From Xanthomonas sacchari (GTDB lineage: Bacteria > Pseudomonadota > Gammaproteobacteria > Xanthomonadales > Xanthomonadaceae), in contig NZ_CP132343.1 of assembly GCF_040529065.1 (NCBI RefSeq), positions 1,984,001 to 2,048,000 on the forward strand: 64,000 bases of DNA. The letters are read 5' to 3'. Below the pieces are notes generated by a model. It did not search any database. It was not told the origin of the DNA and saw only the letters and a list, made by a program, of their open reading frames with translations. The position numbers and the translations under genes were made by a program. Positions 14,603-23,888 of this stretch are shown piece by piece (position 1 is the first letter of the stretch; every line of letters begins with the position of its first letter).

Positions 14603-14800
14603 GCCCCTCTCCCATTGGGAGAGGGGTTGGGGGTGAGGGTCCGGGCGCAGCCTCGTGCAGTCCAAGTGACACGAGGGTCCGGGCGCAGCCTCATGCAGTC
14701 GAAAGGACGCGAGGCTTCGCCCGTCCCCTCATCCGCCGCTGCGCGGCACCTTCCCCCGAGAAGGGGGCCGTGGGTCCCGAAGGGAGAAGGGAGGGGCGTC
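14603..14800. repeat. CCTCTCCC-type repeat block, tgt-yajC gap
   Basis: Contains CCCCTCTCCCATTGGGAGAGGGG (palindrome), then GGGTGAGGGTCCGGGCGCAGCCTCRTGCAGTC in two nearly identical tandem versions (about 14635-14665 and 14672-14702), then CACCTTCCCCCGAGAAGGGGG. It fills most of the 322 bp between tgt and yajC. The yajC-secDF promoter, if there is one, would have to lie within or just after it. Confidence 0.7.
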
Positions 14801-14923
14801 GCGGCCGTTCCGGGGGCAAGGGGAAGATCGTGGCATAATCGGCGGCTGCTTGCCGCCTCAAGGCAAACCAGCGGTCCGTGCCCCCCCAGGGCGGCGGGCT
14901 GCCCAAACCATAGGACGCACCCG

Positions 14924-15268
14924 ATGAATCCGCTCGATTTCCTGATCCCCGTCGCCCAGGCCCAGACCGCCGGCGGCACCGCCCCAGCCGGTGGCGGCCT
15001 GCAGATGTTCCTGCTGCCCATCATCCTGATCGCGGTGATGTATTTCGTGATGATCCGGCCGCAGATGAAGCGCCAGAAGGAACACAAGTCGATGCTGGAC
15101 AAGCTCGGCCGTGGCGACGAGGTCATCACCTCCGGCGGCGTGGCCGGCGTGGTCACCGACATCGGCGACAACTTCATCACCATCGAAGTGGCCGACAACG
15201 TGCGCATCCGCGTGCAGAAGGGCGCCGTCGGCAATGTCCTGCCGAAGGGCACGCTGAAGTCCGCCTGA
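14924..15268 (+). CDS. yajC: Sec translocon accessory subunit YajC
   Basis: 114 aa from ATG 14924. One membrane helix (MFLLPIILIAVMYFVMIRPQ, about residues 26-45) followed by RPQMKRQKEHKSMLDKLGRGDEV and a soluble cytoplasmic tail. YajC joins SecDF in the holotranslocon. It is 56 bp upstream of secD. Confidence 0.97.
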   Translation: MNPLDFLIPVAQAQTAGGTAPAGGGLQMFLLPIILIAVMYFVMIRPQMKRQKEHKSMLDKLGRGDEVITSGGVAGVVTDIGDNFITIEVADNVRIRVQKGAVGNVLPKGTLKSA

Positions 15269-15324
15269 TCCATTTCTCCTACTGCTAGGCGCGACGCCGG
15301 CGTGGCGTCGTGCGGGGTCCCGCA

Positions 15325-17169
15325 ATGCTCGAGTTTCCGCGCTGGAAGTATGTCCTCATCCTGATCGTGCTGGCGTTGAGCGCGTTGTACGCGCTGCCCA
15401 ACGTGTACCAGAAGGATCCGTCGGTCCAGATCACCGCCAGCCGTGGCGGCAAGATCGACGACGCCCTGCGCGAGCGTGTTCTCGCCGACCTCAAGACGGC
15501 CGGGATCACCCCGAAGCGGGTCGACAAGGAAGGCGACAGCCTGATGGTGCGCCTGCCGAATCTGCAGGCGCAGACCCGTGCCAACGACGTGCTGCGCCAG
15601 CAGGCGGGCGAGAACTACACGGTGGCGCTGAACCTGGCCTCGACCGTGCCGGACTGGCTGTCGCGGCTGGGCGGCAAGCCGATGGTGCTGGGCCTTGACC
15701 TGGTCGGCGGCGTGCACTTCGCGCTGCAGGTCGACCAGAAGGCGGCGCTGGAAAAGCGCCTGGACGCCTTCGCCGAGGACATCCGCACCACCTTGCGCGA
15801 CGGCCGTCTGGCCTACCGTTCGGTCGAGCGCCGTCCGGACAACAGCATCCAGGTCAGCCTGGGCGAGGGCGTCGACGCCAGCGCCGCGCGCGCCGCCATC
15901 GCCAAGGCGCAGCCGACCCTGAGCTACGCGGTGTCCGGGCAGACCATCACCGTCACCGTGCCGGAGGCGGAGCTGAAGCAGATCGCCGCCGGCGCCATCG
16001 AGCAGAACCTCACCACGCTGCGTAACCGCGTCAACCAGCTGGGCGTGGCCGAGCCGATCATCCAGCGCCAGGGCGACGACCGCATCGTGGTCGAGCTGCC
16101 GGGCGTGCAGGACACCGCCGAGGCCAAGCGCATGATCGGCGCCACCGCCACGCTGGAGTTCCGCGGCGTGGTCGACGGCAATGCCGAGGACGCGGTGCGC
16201 AGCGGCAACATCCCGCCCGACGCCAAGGTCTACCGCCTGCGCGACAGCGGCGCCCCGGTGCTGCTGAGCAAGCGCGTGCTGGTGTCCGGCGACCAGATGG
16301 TCAACGCCACCGTCAGCACCGACCAGAACGGCATGCCGGCCGTGGCGGTGACGCTCAACAACGCCGCCGGCCAGCGCATGTTCGACTACACCAGCGCCAA
16401 TACCGGCAAGCTGATGTCGGTGGTCTACATCGAGCGCATCCCCACCGTGACCATGGTCGACGGCAAGGAAGTGCGCAGCGTGCGCGTCAACGAGGAGGCG
16501 CTGGCGCCGACCCGCATCGCCGGCGTGTTCGGCAAGAACTTCCAGACCACCGGCCTGGAGAAGACCGAGGCCGAGAACCTGGCCAAGCTGCTGCGCGCCG
16601 GTTCGCTGGCCGCGCCGATGGACTTCGTCGAGGAATACGTGATCGGCCCGAGTCTGGGCGCGGAAAACGTGGAGCGCGGCATCACCGCGGTGGTCTACGC
16701 GTTCCTGTTCACCCTGGTGTTCTTCAGCGTGTACTACCGCATGTTCGGCCTGATCACCTCGGTCGCGCTGCTGATGAACCTGCTGATCGTGGTCTCGGTG
16801 ATGTCGCTGTTCGGCGCCACCATGACCCTGCCGGGTTTCGCCGGCCTGGCGCTGTCGGTGGGCCTATCGGTGGACGCCAACGTGCTGATCAACGAGCGTA
16901 TCCGCGAAGAGTTGCGCCTGGGCGTGCCGCCCAAGTCGGCGATCGCGGCCGGTTACGAGAAGGCCGGCGGCACCATCCTCGACGCCAACCTCACCGGTCT
17001 GATCGTCGGCGTGGCGCTGTACGCGTTCGGCACCGGTCCGCTGAAGGGCTTCGCGCTGACCATGATCATCGGCATCTTCGCCTCGATGTTCACCGCGATC
17101 ACCGTGTCGCGCGCGCTGGCGGTGCTGATCTACGGCCGTCGCAAGAAGATCAAGTCCGTGGCGATCTGA
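15325..17169 (+). CDS. secD: Protein translocase subunit SecD
   Basis: 614 aa from ATG 15325 (MLEFPRWKYVLILIVLALS). It has an N-terminal helix, a large periplasmic region with LGLDLVGGVHFALQV, and five C-terminal helices with the RND-type segment PGFAGLALSVGLSVDANVLINERIREEL. With SecF it uses the proton gradient to pull pre-proteins through SecYEG. The GTG at 15310 would add five residues and has no better ribosome site. Confidence 0.97.
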   Translation: MLEFPRWKYVLILIVLALSALYALPNVYQKDPSVQITASRGGKIDDALRERVLADLKTAGITPKRVDKEGDSLMVRLPNLQAQTRANDVLRQQAGENYTVALNLASTVPDWLSRLGGKPMVLGLDLVGGVHFALQVDQKAALEKRLDAFAEDIRTTLRDGRLAYRSVERRPDNSIQVSLGEGVDASAARAAIAKAQPTLSYAVSGQTITVTVPEAELKQIAAGAIEQNLTTLRNRVNQLGVAEPIIQRQGDDRIVVELPGVQDTAEAKRMIGATATLEFRGVVDGNAEDAVRSGNIPPDAKVYRLRDSGAPVLLSKRVLVSGDQMVNATVSTDQNGMPAVAVTLNNAAGQRMFDYTSANTGKLMSVVYIERIPTVTMVDGKEVRSVRVNEEALAPTRIAGVFGKNFQTTGLEKTEAENLAKLLRAGSLAAPMDFVEEYVIGPSLGAENVERGITAVVYAFLFTLVFFSVYYRMFGLITSVALLMNLLIVVSVMSLFGATMTLPGFAGLALSVGLSVDANVLINERIREELRLGVPPKSAIAAGYEKAGGTILDANLTGLIVGVALYAFGTGPLKGFALTMIIGIFASMFTAITVSRALAVLIYGRRKKIKSVAI

Positions 17170-17242
17170 GCCACGCACGCCACCTTCCGCACGTCTCCGC
17201 GCCGGCAGGCGCGGGGTCCAAAAAATCGCAGAGCGGTCTCCA

Positions 17243-18208
17243 ATGAAAATCTTCCCGCTTCACCTGATCCCCAACGACACCAAGATCGACTTCATGCGCT
17301 GGCGGCACCCGACCCTGGTGCTGATGCTGGTCCTGGCGCTGGCCTCGTTCGCGGTGATCTTCGCCAAGGGCTTCAACTACGCGCTGGAGTTCACCGGCGG
17401 CGCACTGGTGCAGACCAGCTTCCAGAAGCCGGTCGACGTGGACCAGGTGCGCGAGCAGCTGGCCAAGGCCGGCTTCGAGAACGCGCAGGTGCAGAACGTC
17501 GGCAGCGGCAACGAGGTGGTGATCCGCCTGCAGCCGCAGGGCGAGCACAACAACGAGGACATCACCAAGAACCTCGCCGAGCAGGTGCGCAAGGCGGTGA
17601 GCACGCCGCAGAACCCGGCCACGGTCAAGCCGGGCGAGTTCGTCGGCCCGCAGGTCGGCAAGGACCTGGCGCTGAACGGCGTCTACGCCACGGTGTTCAT
17701 GCTGGTCGGCTTCCTGATCTACATCGCCTTCCGCTTCGAGTGGAAGTTTGCTGTGGTGGCCAGCCTGACCGCGCTGTTCGACCTGCTGGTGACGGTGGCC
17801 TACGTGTCGGTGACCGGCCGCGAGTTCGACCTCACCGTGCTGGCCGGCCTGCTGTCGGTGATGGGCTTTGCGATCAACGACATCATCGTGGTGTTCGACC
17901 GCGTGCGCGAGAACTTCCGCAGCCTGCGCGTGGAGCCGATCGAGGTGCTGAACCGTTCGATCAACCAGACCCTGTCGCGTACGGTGATCACCGCGGTGAT
18001 GTTCTTCCTGTCGGCGCTGGCGCTGTACCTGTACGGCGGCGAGTCGATGGAAGGCCTGGCGCTGACCCACATGATCGGTGCGGTGATCGTGGTGGTCTCC
18101 TCGGTGATCGTGGCGGTGCCGCTGCTGTCGATCGGTCCGTTCCAGGTCACCAAGCAGGACCTGCTGCCGAAGGCCAAGGATGTGGAGGCGCTGGCGCGTC
18201 GGCCGTGA
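17243..18208 (+). CDS. secF: Protein translocase subunit SecF
   Basis: 321 aa from ATG 17243. Residues about 15-40 are the first helix, FTGGALVQTSF begins the periplasmic domain, and the last five helices carry LAGLLSVMGFAINDIIVVFDRVREN, the SecF signature. It follows secD by 73 bp. Confidence 0.97.
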   Translation: MKIFPLHLIPNDTKIDFMRWRHPTLVLMLVLALASFAVIFAKGFNYALEFTGGALVQTSFQKPVDVDQVREQLAKAGFENAQVQNVGSGNEVVIRLQPQGEHNNEDITKNLAEQVRKAVSTPQNPATVKPGEFVGPQVGKDLALNGVYATVFMLVGFLIYIAFRFEWKFAVVASLTALFDLLVTVAYVSVTGREFDLTVLAGLLSVMGFAINDIIVVFDRVRENFRSLRVEPIEVLNRSINQTLSRTVITAVMFFLSALALYLYGGESMEGLALTHMIGAVIVVVSSVIVAVPLLSIGPFQVTKQDLLPKAKDVEALARRP

Positions 18209-18209
18209 T

Positions 18210-18244
18210 GGGGCTGGGAGTGGGGATTCGGGATTGGGGATTCG
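18210..18244 (+). repeat. G-run repeat arm after secF
   Basis: Units of GGGATTNGGGG directly follow the secF stop codon, in the GGG orientation only; no complementary arm is nearby. Confidence 0.65.
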
Positions 18245-18288
18245 TAGAAGCGTGATTTCCTGGGCCTGAAGCACCTCCTTCTGTGACA

Positions 18289-18316
18289 AAAAAGCCGCGC
18301 GGATGCGCGGCTTTTT
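18289..18316. terminator. Bidirectional intrinsic terminator (secF / chemoreceptor)
   Basis: AAAAAGCCGCGC-GGAT-GCGCGGCTTTTT: an 8-bp GC stem with A-runs on one side and T-runs on the other, so it works on both strands. It lies between convergent secF (plus) and the chemoreceptor gene (minus). Confidence 0.9.
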
Positions 18317-18362
18317 CTTTGTGTGGATGCCGGGGCTTTAGTGGGGGGCGATTTCCGCTTTT

Positions 18363-18426
18363 TGTAGGAGCGGCTTCAGCCGCGACGCGTTACCGGTAAG
18401 GCATCGCGGCTGAAGCCGCTCCTACA
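18363..18426. repeat. REP palindrome pair, copy 3
   Basis: 23-nt arms at 18363-18385 and 18404-18426, perfect complements, same core as copies 1 and 2. Located between the terminator and the chemoreceptor stop codon. Confidence 0.85.
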
Positions 18427-18499
18427 GGAACGTCTGCAGGGTTGCAGCGCGTGACGGCCCAGTCCCTCTGCAGCGTTCGTGCCGCGTGGGGCGTTCCGA

Positions 18500-20647
18500 C
18501 TAGGCCGCGTTGGCAGTCGCACGGGCGACCAGTTGCGCCACCATCGGGTAGGTCTCGCTGCGCACCTGGAACTGGCCGACGATCTCCACCAGGTCGCCGG
18601 CCTGCTGCTCCATCGCGCGTGCCGCGGCGGTGGCTTCCTCGACCAAGGCGGCGTTCTGCTGGGTGGTCTCGTCCATCTGGGTGACGGTCTGGTTGACCTG
18701 CTCGATGCCCGCCGACTGCTCCTGCGAGGCGGCGGCGATCTCGCCCATGATGTCGGTGACGCGCTGCACCGAGGCCACGATGTCCTGCATCGTCGTGCCG
18801 GCCTGGGCGACCAGTGCCGATCCCGCGCTCACGCGCTCGACCGAGTCGTCGATCAGCGTCTTGATTTCCTTGGCGGCGCTGGCCGAGCGCTGGGCGAGGG
18901 TGCGGACCTCGCTGGCGACCACGGCGAAGCCGCGGCCCTGTTCGCCCGCACGGGCCGCTTCCACCGCGGCATTCAAGGCCAGGATGTTGGTCTGGAAGGC
19001 GATGCCGTCGATGACGCCGATGATGTCGGCGATCTTCTTGGAGGCGACCTCGATGCCGTCCATGGTGGTGACCACCTGGCCGACCACGCTGCCGCCCTGC
19101 GAGGCGACCGCGGCGGCGCCGGCGGCGAGTTGATTGGCCTGGCGCGCGTGTTCGGCGTTCTGCTTCACCGTGGCGGTCAGTTCCTCCATCGAGGCGGCGG
19201 TTTCCTCCAGGCTGGCGGCCTGCTGCTCGGTGCGGCGCGACAGGTCGTCGTTGCCGCTGGCGATCTCGCCGGCGGCGGTGTCGATGCTGGCCGCGGCCTG
19301 CTGGATGCGGCCGACCATGTCGGTCAGCTGCGCGACGGTGGCGTTGGCGTCGTCGCGCATCCGTGCGAACACGCCGTGGAACTCGCCCTGCATGGTCTGG
19401 GTCAGGTCGCCGGCGGCGATGGCGCGCAGCAACTGCGACAGCGCCGCCAGGTTGGTCTCGGTGCCGGTCATCATCGTGTTGAGGTTGGCGACCATGTCGT
19501 GGAAGGCGTGGCGGAAGCGCTGCGCTTCGCCGCGGCGCGAGAAGTCGCCCTGCGCGGCGGCGCGCACCAGCAGGTCGATTTCGTGATTGATCGCGCCGAG
19601 GTTGCGCTTCACCTTGGCCATGGTCTCGGTCAGGATCGCCATCTCGCCGGGAAACTGCTCCAGGTCGCGGCTGAGGTCGCCTTCGGCGTACTCGCCCATC
19701 AGTGCGATCACCCGCTGGTTGACCGCGATGTGGCTGTGCACCAGGGCATTGGTGTCGCGCACCATGCGCCCATAGTCGCCGGGGAAACGCGCTTCGTCCA
19801 TGCGGAAGCTGATCTGGCCGGCGGCGTGCTGCCGGGCCATCTCGGTCTGCGCCTGGATCACCGTGCGCAGTTCCTCCTGCATCTGCCGCATGTCGTTGAG
19901 CAGCGATGGCGCCTGGGTGCGCAGGCGCACGTCCTGCGACAGGTCGCCGCTGGCGATGCGGCGGACCACGTCGGCCGCGTAGGCGGGCTCGCCGCCGAGT
20001 TGGCGCATCAGGCTGTTGCGTACCAGCAGGCCGAGCAGGATCGCGGCGACGATGCCGACCAGCATGCCGCCCAGGCTGGTCCATTCGCCGGACTGCGCGC
20101 GCGCCTCGCTCTCGGCCTTGCGCACCTGCAGCAGTGCGCGTTCGGCGTTCTCGTACTGGCCGATGGTGGCGCGCAGCCCGTCCATCTGCTGCTTGCCGAC
20201 GGTCCGGAACGCTTCCAGTTGGGCGTCGTCGCTGTCGGCGACGGTGTTGCGCATATGCTCCACCGCCTTGCGCTTGGTGGCCATGAACTGCGTGTAGTCC
20301 TGCATCAGGGTCTGCAGGCGCGCCTGTTGCGACGCGTTGTCGGCGGTCAGTTGCTTGGACTCCTGCCATTGCGCCTGGAACTCGCGTTCGCCGAGCTCGA
20401 ACGGCTCCAGGTAGGACTTATCGCGGGTCAGCGCGAAGCCGCGTGCGCCGCTTTCGATGTTGAGCAGGCTCACCAGCATGCGGTCGCCGAGGGTGATGAC
20501 CTTGTAGGTATGTGCGTCCAGCGCGGCGGCGCTGGTGAACTTGCGGAACCCGATCAGGCTGGTGATGCCCACCAGCAACAACATGGCGATCACGCCGCAG
20601 AAGCCGATTGCCAGGCGCTTGGTGACGGTGAGATGATGGAAGGACAC
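18500..20647 (-). CDS. Methyl-accepting chemotaxis protein with CHASE3 domain
   Basis: 715 aa from GTG 20647, chosen because GGAG lies 7 bp upstream. Order: TM1 (about 10-30), periplasmic CHASE3 ([21 protein letters not shown] at about 63-83), TM2 (about 190-210), three HAMP-like segments (each with GDLSQD or GDLTQ), then the signalling hairpin with tip [20 protein letters not shown]. No C-terminal CheR pentapeptide is seen. The ligand is unknown. Regulation by FliA is indicated by the sigma-28 promoter at 20756-20782. Confidence 0.95.
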   Translation of the reverse strand: MSFHHLTVTKRLAIGFCGVIAMLLLVGITSLIGFRKFTSAAALDAHTYKVITLGDRMLVSLLNIESGARGFALTRDKSYLEPFELGEREFQAQWQESKQLTADNASQQARLQTLMQDYTQFMATKRKAVEHMRNTVADSDDAQLEAFRTVGKQQMDGLRATIGQYENAERALLQVRKAESEARAQSGEWTSLGGMLVGIVAAILLGLLVRNSLMRQLGGEPAYAADVVRRIASGDLSQDVRLRTQAPSLLNDMRQMQEELRTVIQAQTEMARQHAAGQISFRMDEARFPGDYGRMVRDTNALVHSHIAVNQRVIALMGEYAEGDLSRDLEQFPGEMAILTETMAKVKRNLGAINHEIDLLVRAAAQGDFSRRGEAQRFRHAFHDMVANLNTMMTGTETNLAALSQLLRAIAAGDLTQTMQGEFHGVFARMRDDANATVAQLTDMVGRIQQAAASIDTAAGEIASGNDDLSRRTEQQAASLEETAASMEELTATVKQNAEHARQANQLAAGAAAVASQGGSVVGQVVTTMDGIEVASKKIADIIGVIDGIAFQTNILALNAAVEAARAGEQGRGFAVVASEVRTLAQRSASAAKEIKTLIDDSVERVSAGSALVAQAGTTMQDIVASVQRVTDIMGEIAAASQEQSAGIEQVNQTVTQMDETTQQNAALVEEATAAARAMEQQAGDLVEIVGQFQVRSETYPMVAQLVARATANAA

Positions 20648-20755
20648 GCGAGATCTCCGATAGATGCGAGAGAGCGGCGCTACCGGCTCCATTGCCGCAG
20701 GGGCGGCAACGCAGGCACGGATCAGCGGGGGAAATTCGGGCAGAAACCCGCATCT

Positions 20756-20782
20756 TTATCGGCCGCGTCTTCGGGATCTTTA
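20756..20782 (-). promoter_or_regulatory. Sigma-28 (FliA) promoter of the chemoreceptor gene
   Basis: On the minus strand TAAA (20782-20779), 15 bp, then GCCGATAA (20763-20756): an exact match to the enterobacterial consensus TAAA-N15-GCCGATAA. It lies about 110 bp before the GTG start, in the right orientation. This places the receptor in the late flagellar regulon. Confidence 0.88.
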
Positions 20783-21040
20783 GGGGTTTTTTGCCGATCT
20801 CAGCGTGCGCATCGCCCCAGGCCGCGGTGCCTGCATGGCGCACGTCGTAACGCGTTCTTCTACGCAAGCGCCAATCAAGCAGCGGTGAAGCGAACGACGT
20901 GCAGTGCGTGAGCATGGCGTGAGGCGTCTGGCGCGCCGTGTGCCGCCTCGGTGGAGATGCCTTTCTCGCAGGACGCGGCCGGCATTGCGCGCGGCGATCG
21001 CCGGGAATGCCCGGGTGCGTGATCTGCGAATGCCGGGCAC
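20783..21040. other. Intergenic region without a gene
   Basis: Between the sigma-28 promoter and the suhB terminator. Several open frames exist but none has family features or a ribosome site that convinces me. Confidence 0.5.
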
Positions 21041-21068
21041 AAAAAAAGCCGCGCAAGTGCGCGGCTTT
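21041..21068 (-). terminator. Intrinsic terminator after suhB
   Basis: On the minus strand AAAGCCGCGCA-CTT-GCGCGGCTTTTTTT: strong GC stem followed by a T-run, 47 bp after the suhB stop codon. Confidence 0.9.
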
Positions 21069-21114
21069 CTGCTGTGTCGATGTCGCTGCGCCGGCGCAGC
21101 GCCGGTCGCTTCGC

Positions 21115-21942
21115 TCAGAACTTCGCGTCGAACTCGCCGGCGAAGCCGGTGTTGACGATCAGCTTCTGCAGCGCGTCGCCGACCTTGAGGTTGCCGGCCA
21201 CCACCTGGAACTGCTGTGGGCCGCGGTCGTCGATGCGGCCCAGGGTGCCGCCCTTGAAATCGGTGACGCGGCCGCCGGCCTCGCGCACCAGCAGCACGCC
21301 GGCGGCGATGTCCCAGGCCTTCACCCCGGCTTCGAAGTAGGCGTCGCTGCGGCCGCAGGCGACATAGGCCAGATCCAGCGCCGCCGAGCCGGTGCGGCGG
21401 ATGTCCTCGGCCTGCACCAGCAGCGCATCCACGCACTTGAGCTGCGGGCTGGCACGCTTGCGCTCGCGCGGGGCGAAGCCGGTGTGGACCATGGCGCCGT
21501 TGAGTTCCTTGCGCTCGCTGACGCGGATGCGGCGGTCGTTGAGCACCGCGCCGTTGCCGCGGCTGGCGGTGAACAGTTCGTTGCGGAGCGGATCGAAGAT
21601 CACCGCGTCGACCGGCTCGCCGTTCTCGACCAGGGCGATCGACACGCAGTAGTGCGGGAAGCCGCGCAGGTAGTTGCTGGTGCCGTCGAGCGGGTCGATC
21701 ACCCACATGTAGCGGCCGCCGCCCTGCACGCCGCCTTCCTCGCCCATCACGCCGTAGTCGGGATAGGCGCGGCGCAGCTCCTTGACGATCACCTTTTCCG
21801 CATCGGCATCGACTTCGCTGGCGTAGTCCATGCGGTCCTTCTGCACCACGTTCAGCGCTTCCAGGCGGTTGATGTGGCGCAACAGGACGTTGCCGGCGAG
21901 GCGGGCGGCCTTGACCATGACGGTGACGGCGGGTTTTTGCAT
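21115..21942 (-). CDS. suhB: Inositol-1-monophosphatase SuhB
   Basis: 275 aa from ATG 21942. Metal-binding motifs of the family: EEGG (about 70), [12 protein letters not shown] (about 83-94) and [16 protein letters not shown] near the C-terminus. In E. coli SuhB also acts in rRNA transcription antitermination with NusA/RNA polymerase. It is divergent from trmJ with a 118-bp gap. Confidence 0.96.
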   Translation of the reverse strand: MQKPAVTVMVKAARLAGNVLLRHINRLEALNVVQKDRMDYASEVDADAEKVIVKELRRAYPDYGVMGEEGGVQGGGRYMWVIDPLDGTSNYLRGFPHYCVSIALVENGEPVDAVIFDPLRNELFTASRGNGAVLNDRRIRVSERKELNGAMVHTGFAPRERKRASPQLKCVDALLVQAEDIRRTGSAALDLAYVACGRSDAYFEAGVKAWDIAAGVLLVREAGGRVTDFKGGTLGRIDDRGPQQFQVVAGNLKVGDALQKLIVNTGFAGEFDAKF

Positions 21943-22060
21943 GGCAAGCGCTCCCGAGAAGGCGGAGGTGGGTCTGGAGGAGGAAAAGAGCAGTCCGGCG
22001 CCAAGGCCGGCCGCACAGTTTACCATCTACGCCCCCGTTCGCTTCGCCTGCCGTGCTGCC

Positions 22061-22819
22061 ATGACCGATTCCACCCGTATCCGCTTCGTCCTGGTCGGGA
22101 CCCAGCATCCCGGCAACATTGGTGCGGCCGCGCGCGCGATGAAGACCATGGGGCTGTCGCGGCTGGTGCTGGTGGCGCCGGAGTGCGAACTCGAGACCGA
22201 GGCCTACCGGCGTTCTGCCGGGGCCGAGGACCTGCTGCAGCAGGCGCCGGTGTTGCCCGCGCTCAGCGATGCGGTGGCCGATTGCCGGCTGGTGCTGGGC
22301 TGCACCGCACGCAGCCGCCGCGTGTCGCTGGAGGAACTGCTGCCGGCCGATGCCGCGCAGCGCCTGACCGCGACCAGCGCCGAGCCGGCGGAAGTGGCGC
22401 TGGTGTTCGGCCGCGAGCGCACCGGCCTGACCAACGAGGAACTGCAACTGTGCCATGCGGCCGTGCACATTCCTTCCGATCCGGCGTTCAGCTCGCTCAA
22501 TCTGGCCGCGGCGGTGCAGGTGCTGGCCTACGAGCTGCGCCTAGCGCACTTGCGCGGCGTCGCCCCGGCGCCTGCGCCGGCACCGGGCTTCCGCGAGGCG
22601 CCGGCCAGTCATGCGCAGGTGGAAGGCCTGTTCGGGCAGTTGGCCGAGACCCTGGACGACATCGACTTCCACAAGGGGCGCGCCCCGGATTCGGCGATGC
22701 GCAAGCTGCGCCGGCTGTTCCTGCGCACCGAGCTGACCGAACAGGAGGTGCGCCTGCTGCGCGGCGTGCTGTCCGATGCGCAGCGCATGGCGCGGCTGGC
22801 CGGACAGGCTGGAAACTGA
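22061..22819 (+). CDS. trmJ: tRNA (cytidine/uridine-2'-O)-methyltransferase TrmJ
   Basis: 252 aa from ATG 22061. SPOUT-fold methyltransferase: VLVGTQHPGNIGAAARAMKTMG at the N-terminus (the Asn-Arg motif), LVFGRERTGLTNEEL and the SAM-knot segment IPSDPAFSSLNLAAAVQVLAYEL. It methylates position 32 of certain tRNAs. Length is normal. Confidence 0.95.
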   Translation: MTDSTRIRFVLVGTQHPGNIGAAARAMKTMGLSRLVLVAPECELETEAYRRSAGAEDLLQQAPVLPALSDAVADCRLVLGCTARSRRVSLEELLPADAAQRLTATSAEPAEVALVFGRERTGLTNEELQLCHAAVHIPSDPAFSSLNLAAAVQVLAYELRLAHLRGVAPAPAPAPGFREAPASHAQVEGLFGQLAETLDDIDFHKGRAPDSAMRKLRRLFLRTELTEQEVRLLRGVLSDAQRMARLAGQAGN

Positions 22820-22970
22820 GGCCCGTCAAGGCGCGAAGGCGACGAGCGCGGCACCTGTCGCGAGGCACGGGCCGGGCGAGGGGCGCGGTCGCGGCGGGCG
22901 CCATTCTGTGACGCTGTCACCGGCATGCGCTTTCGGCTAGGCTTTGCAAGGTCTATTTGGGGATCGCGGT

Positions 22971-23888
22971 TTGTCCAGTTCGCGTTGGCGGGTGGTCGTG
23001 GTGTGGCTGGCGCTGGCGATCTGCTGGCCCGCGTCCGTGCACGCGCGGCCCTCGGTCCTGGTGCTGGGGCGCATCAGCGACAACCCCAAGGCCCATTACG
23101 AGCAACTCAAGCCGCTGCTGGACTACGTGGTGCCGCGCATGCGCGAGGTCGGCATCACTTCCGGCCAGATCCTGATGGCCCGCGACAGCCAGCAGATGAG
23201 CAGTTACCTGCGCCGTGGCCGGGTCGACTGGGTCACCGAGACCGCCGCCACCGCCATGGCGCTGGAACAGCGCGGCGGCGCCAAGCCGCTGCTGCTGACC
23301 GAGCGCAACGGTGTGCGCCAGTACCACACCGTGTTCTTCGTGCGCCGCGACGGGCCCGTGCATGACCTTTCGGACCTGAAGGGACATACGCTGGCCCTGC
23401 AGAGCGCGCTGTCCACCAGCGCCTATCTGGTGCCGATGATGACGCTGTTCGAGCACGATCTGCACCCGGAGATCCTGCTCTCGACCAAGGACCAGCCCTC
23501 GGCGGACACGGTCGGCTATGTGTTCGCGCGCTCGGAGCTGAACATCGCTGCCTTCGTGCACAAGCATCTGGTGGATGCGGGGGCGTTCAGCAACCTCGAC
23601 TGGGACGACGAGCGCCGCATTCCGCCGGCGTTCCTGCGCGATTTCCGGGTGATCTACCGCAGCGAGCCGTATCCGCGCGCGGTGGAGATGGTGCGCAGCG
23701 ACCTGCCCACGGAGGTGGAGACGCGCTTGCGCGAGGTCCTGCTGCATGCCGCCGACGATCCCCAGGGGCGCGCGGCGCTGCGCCAGTTCTTCGGGACCTC
23801 CGGGTTCTATCCGATCGATCCGGCGTCGCAAAAGCGCCTGGACACCCTGCGCGCCGGCGTGGCGCGGGTGAGGCTGGAAGTGGAATGA
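22971..23888 (+). CDS. PhnD-like periplasmic binding protein
   Basis: 305 aa from TTG 22971, preceded by GGGGA at 8 bp. A signal peptide (VVVVWLALAICWPASVHA) leads into a phosphate/phosphonate-binding-type fold: LLDYVVPRMREVG, WVTETAATAMAL, DLSDLKGHTLALQ. No ABC permease or ATPase is adjacent. Its stop overlaps the start of a GGDEF-EAL gene by 4 bp (ATGA), so the likely job is ligand sensing in the periplasm for that enzyme. The ligand is unknown. Confidence 0.85.
   Translation: MSSSRWRVVVVWLALAICWPASVHARPSVLVLGRISDNPKAHYEQLKPLLDYVVPRMREVGITSGQILMARDSQQMSSYLRRGRVDWVTETAATAMALEQRGGAKPLLLTERNGVRQYHTVFFVRRDGPVHDLSDLKGHTLALQSALSTSAYLVPMMTLFEHDLHPEILLSTKDQPSADTVGYVFARSELNIAAFVHKHLVDAGAFSNLDWDDERRIPPAFLRDFRVIYRSEPYPRAVEMVRSDLPTEVETRLREVLLHAADDPQGRAALRQFFGTSGFYPIDPASQKRLDTLRAGVARVRLEVE

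Noticed and set aside
18479-20911. Open frame antisense to the chemoreceptor
   Set aside because: The real chemoreceptor has all family motifs and a dedicated promoter. The antisense product is His/Gln/Leu-rich without motifs.
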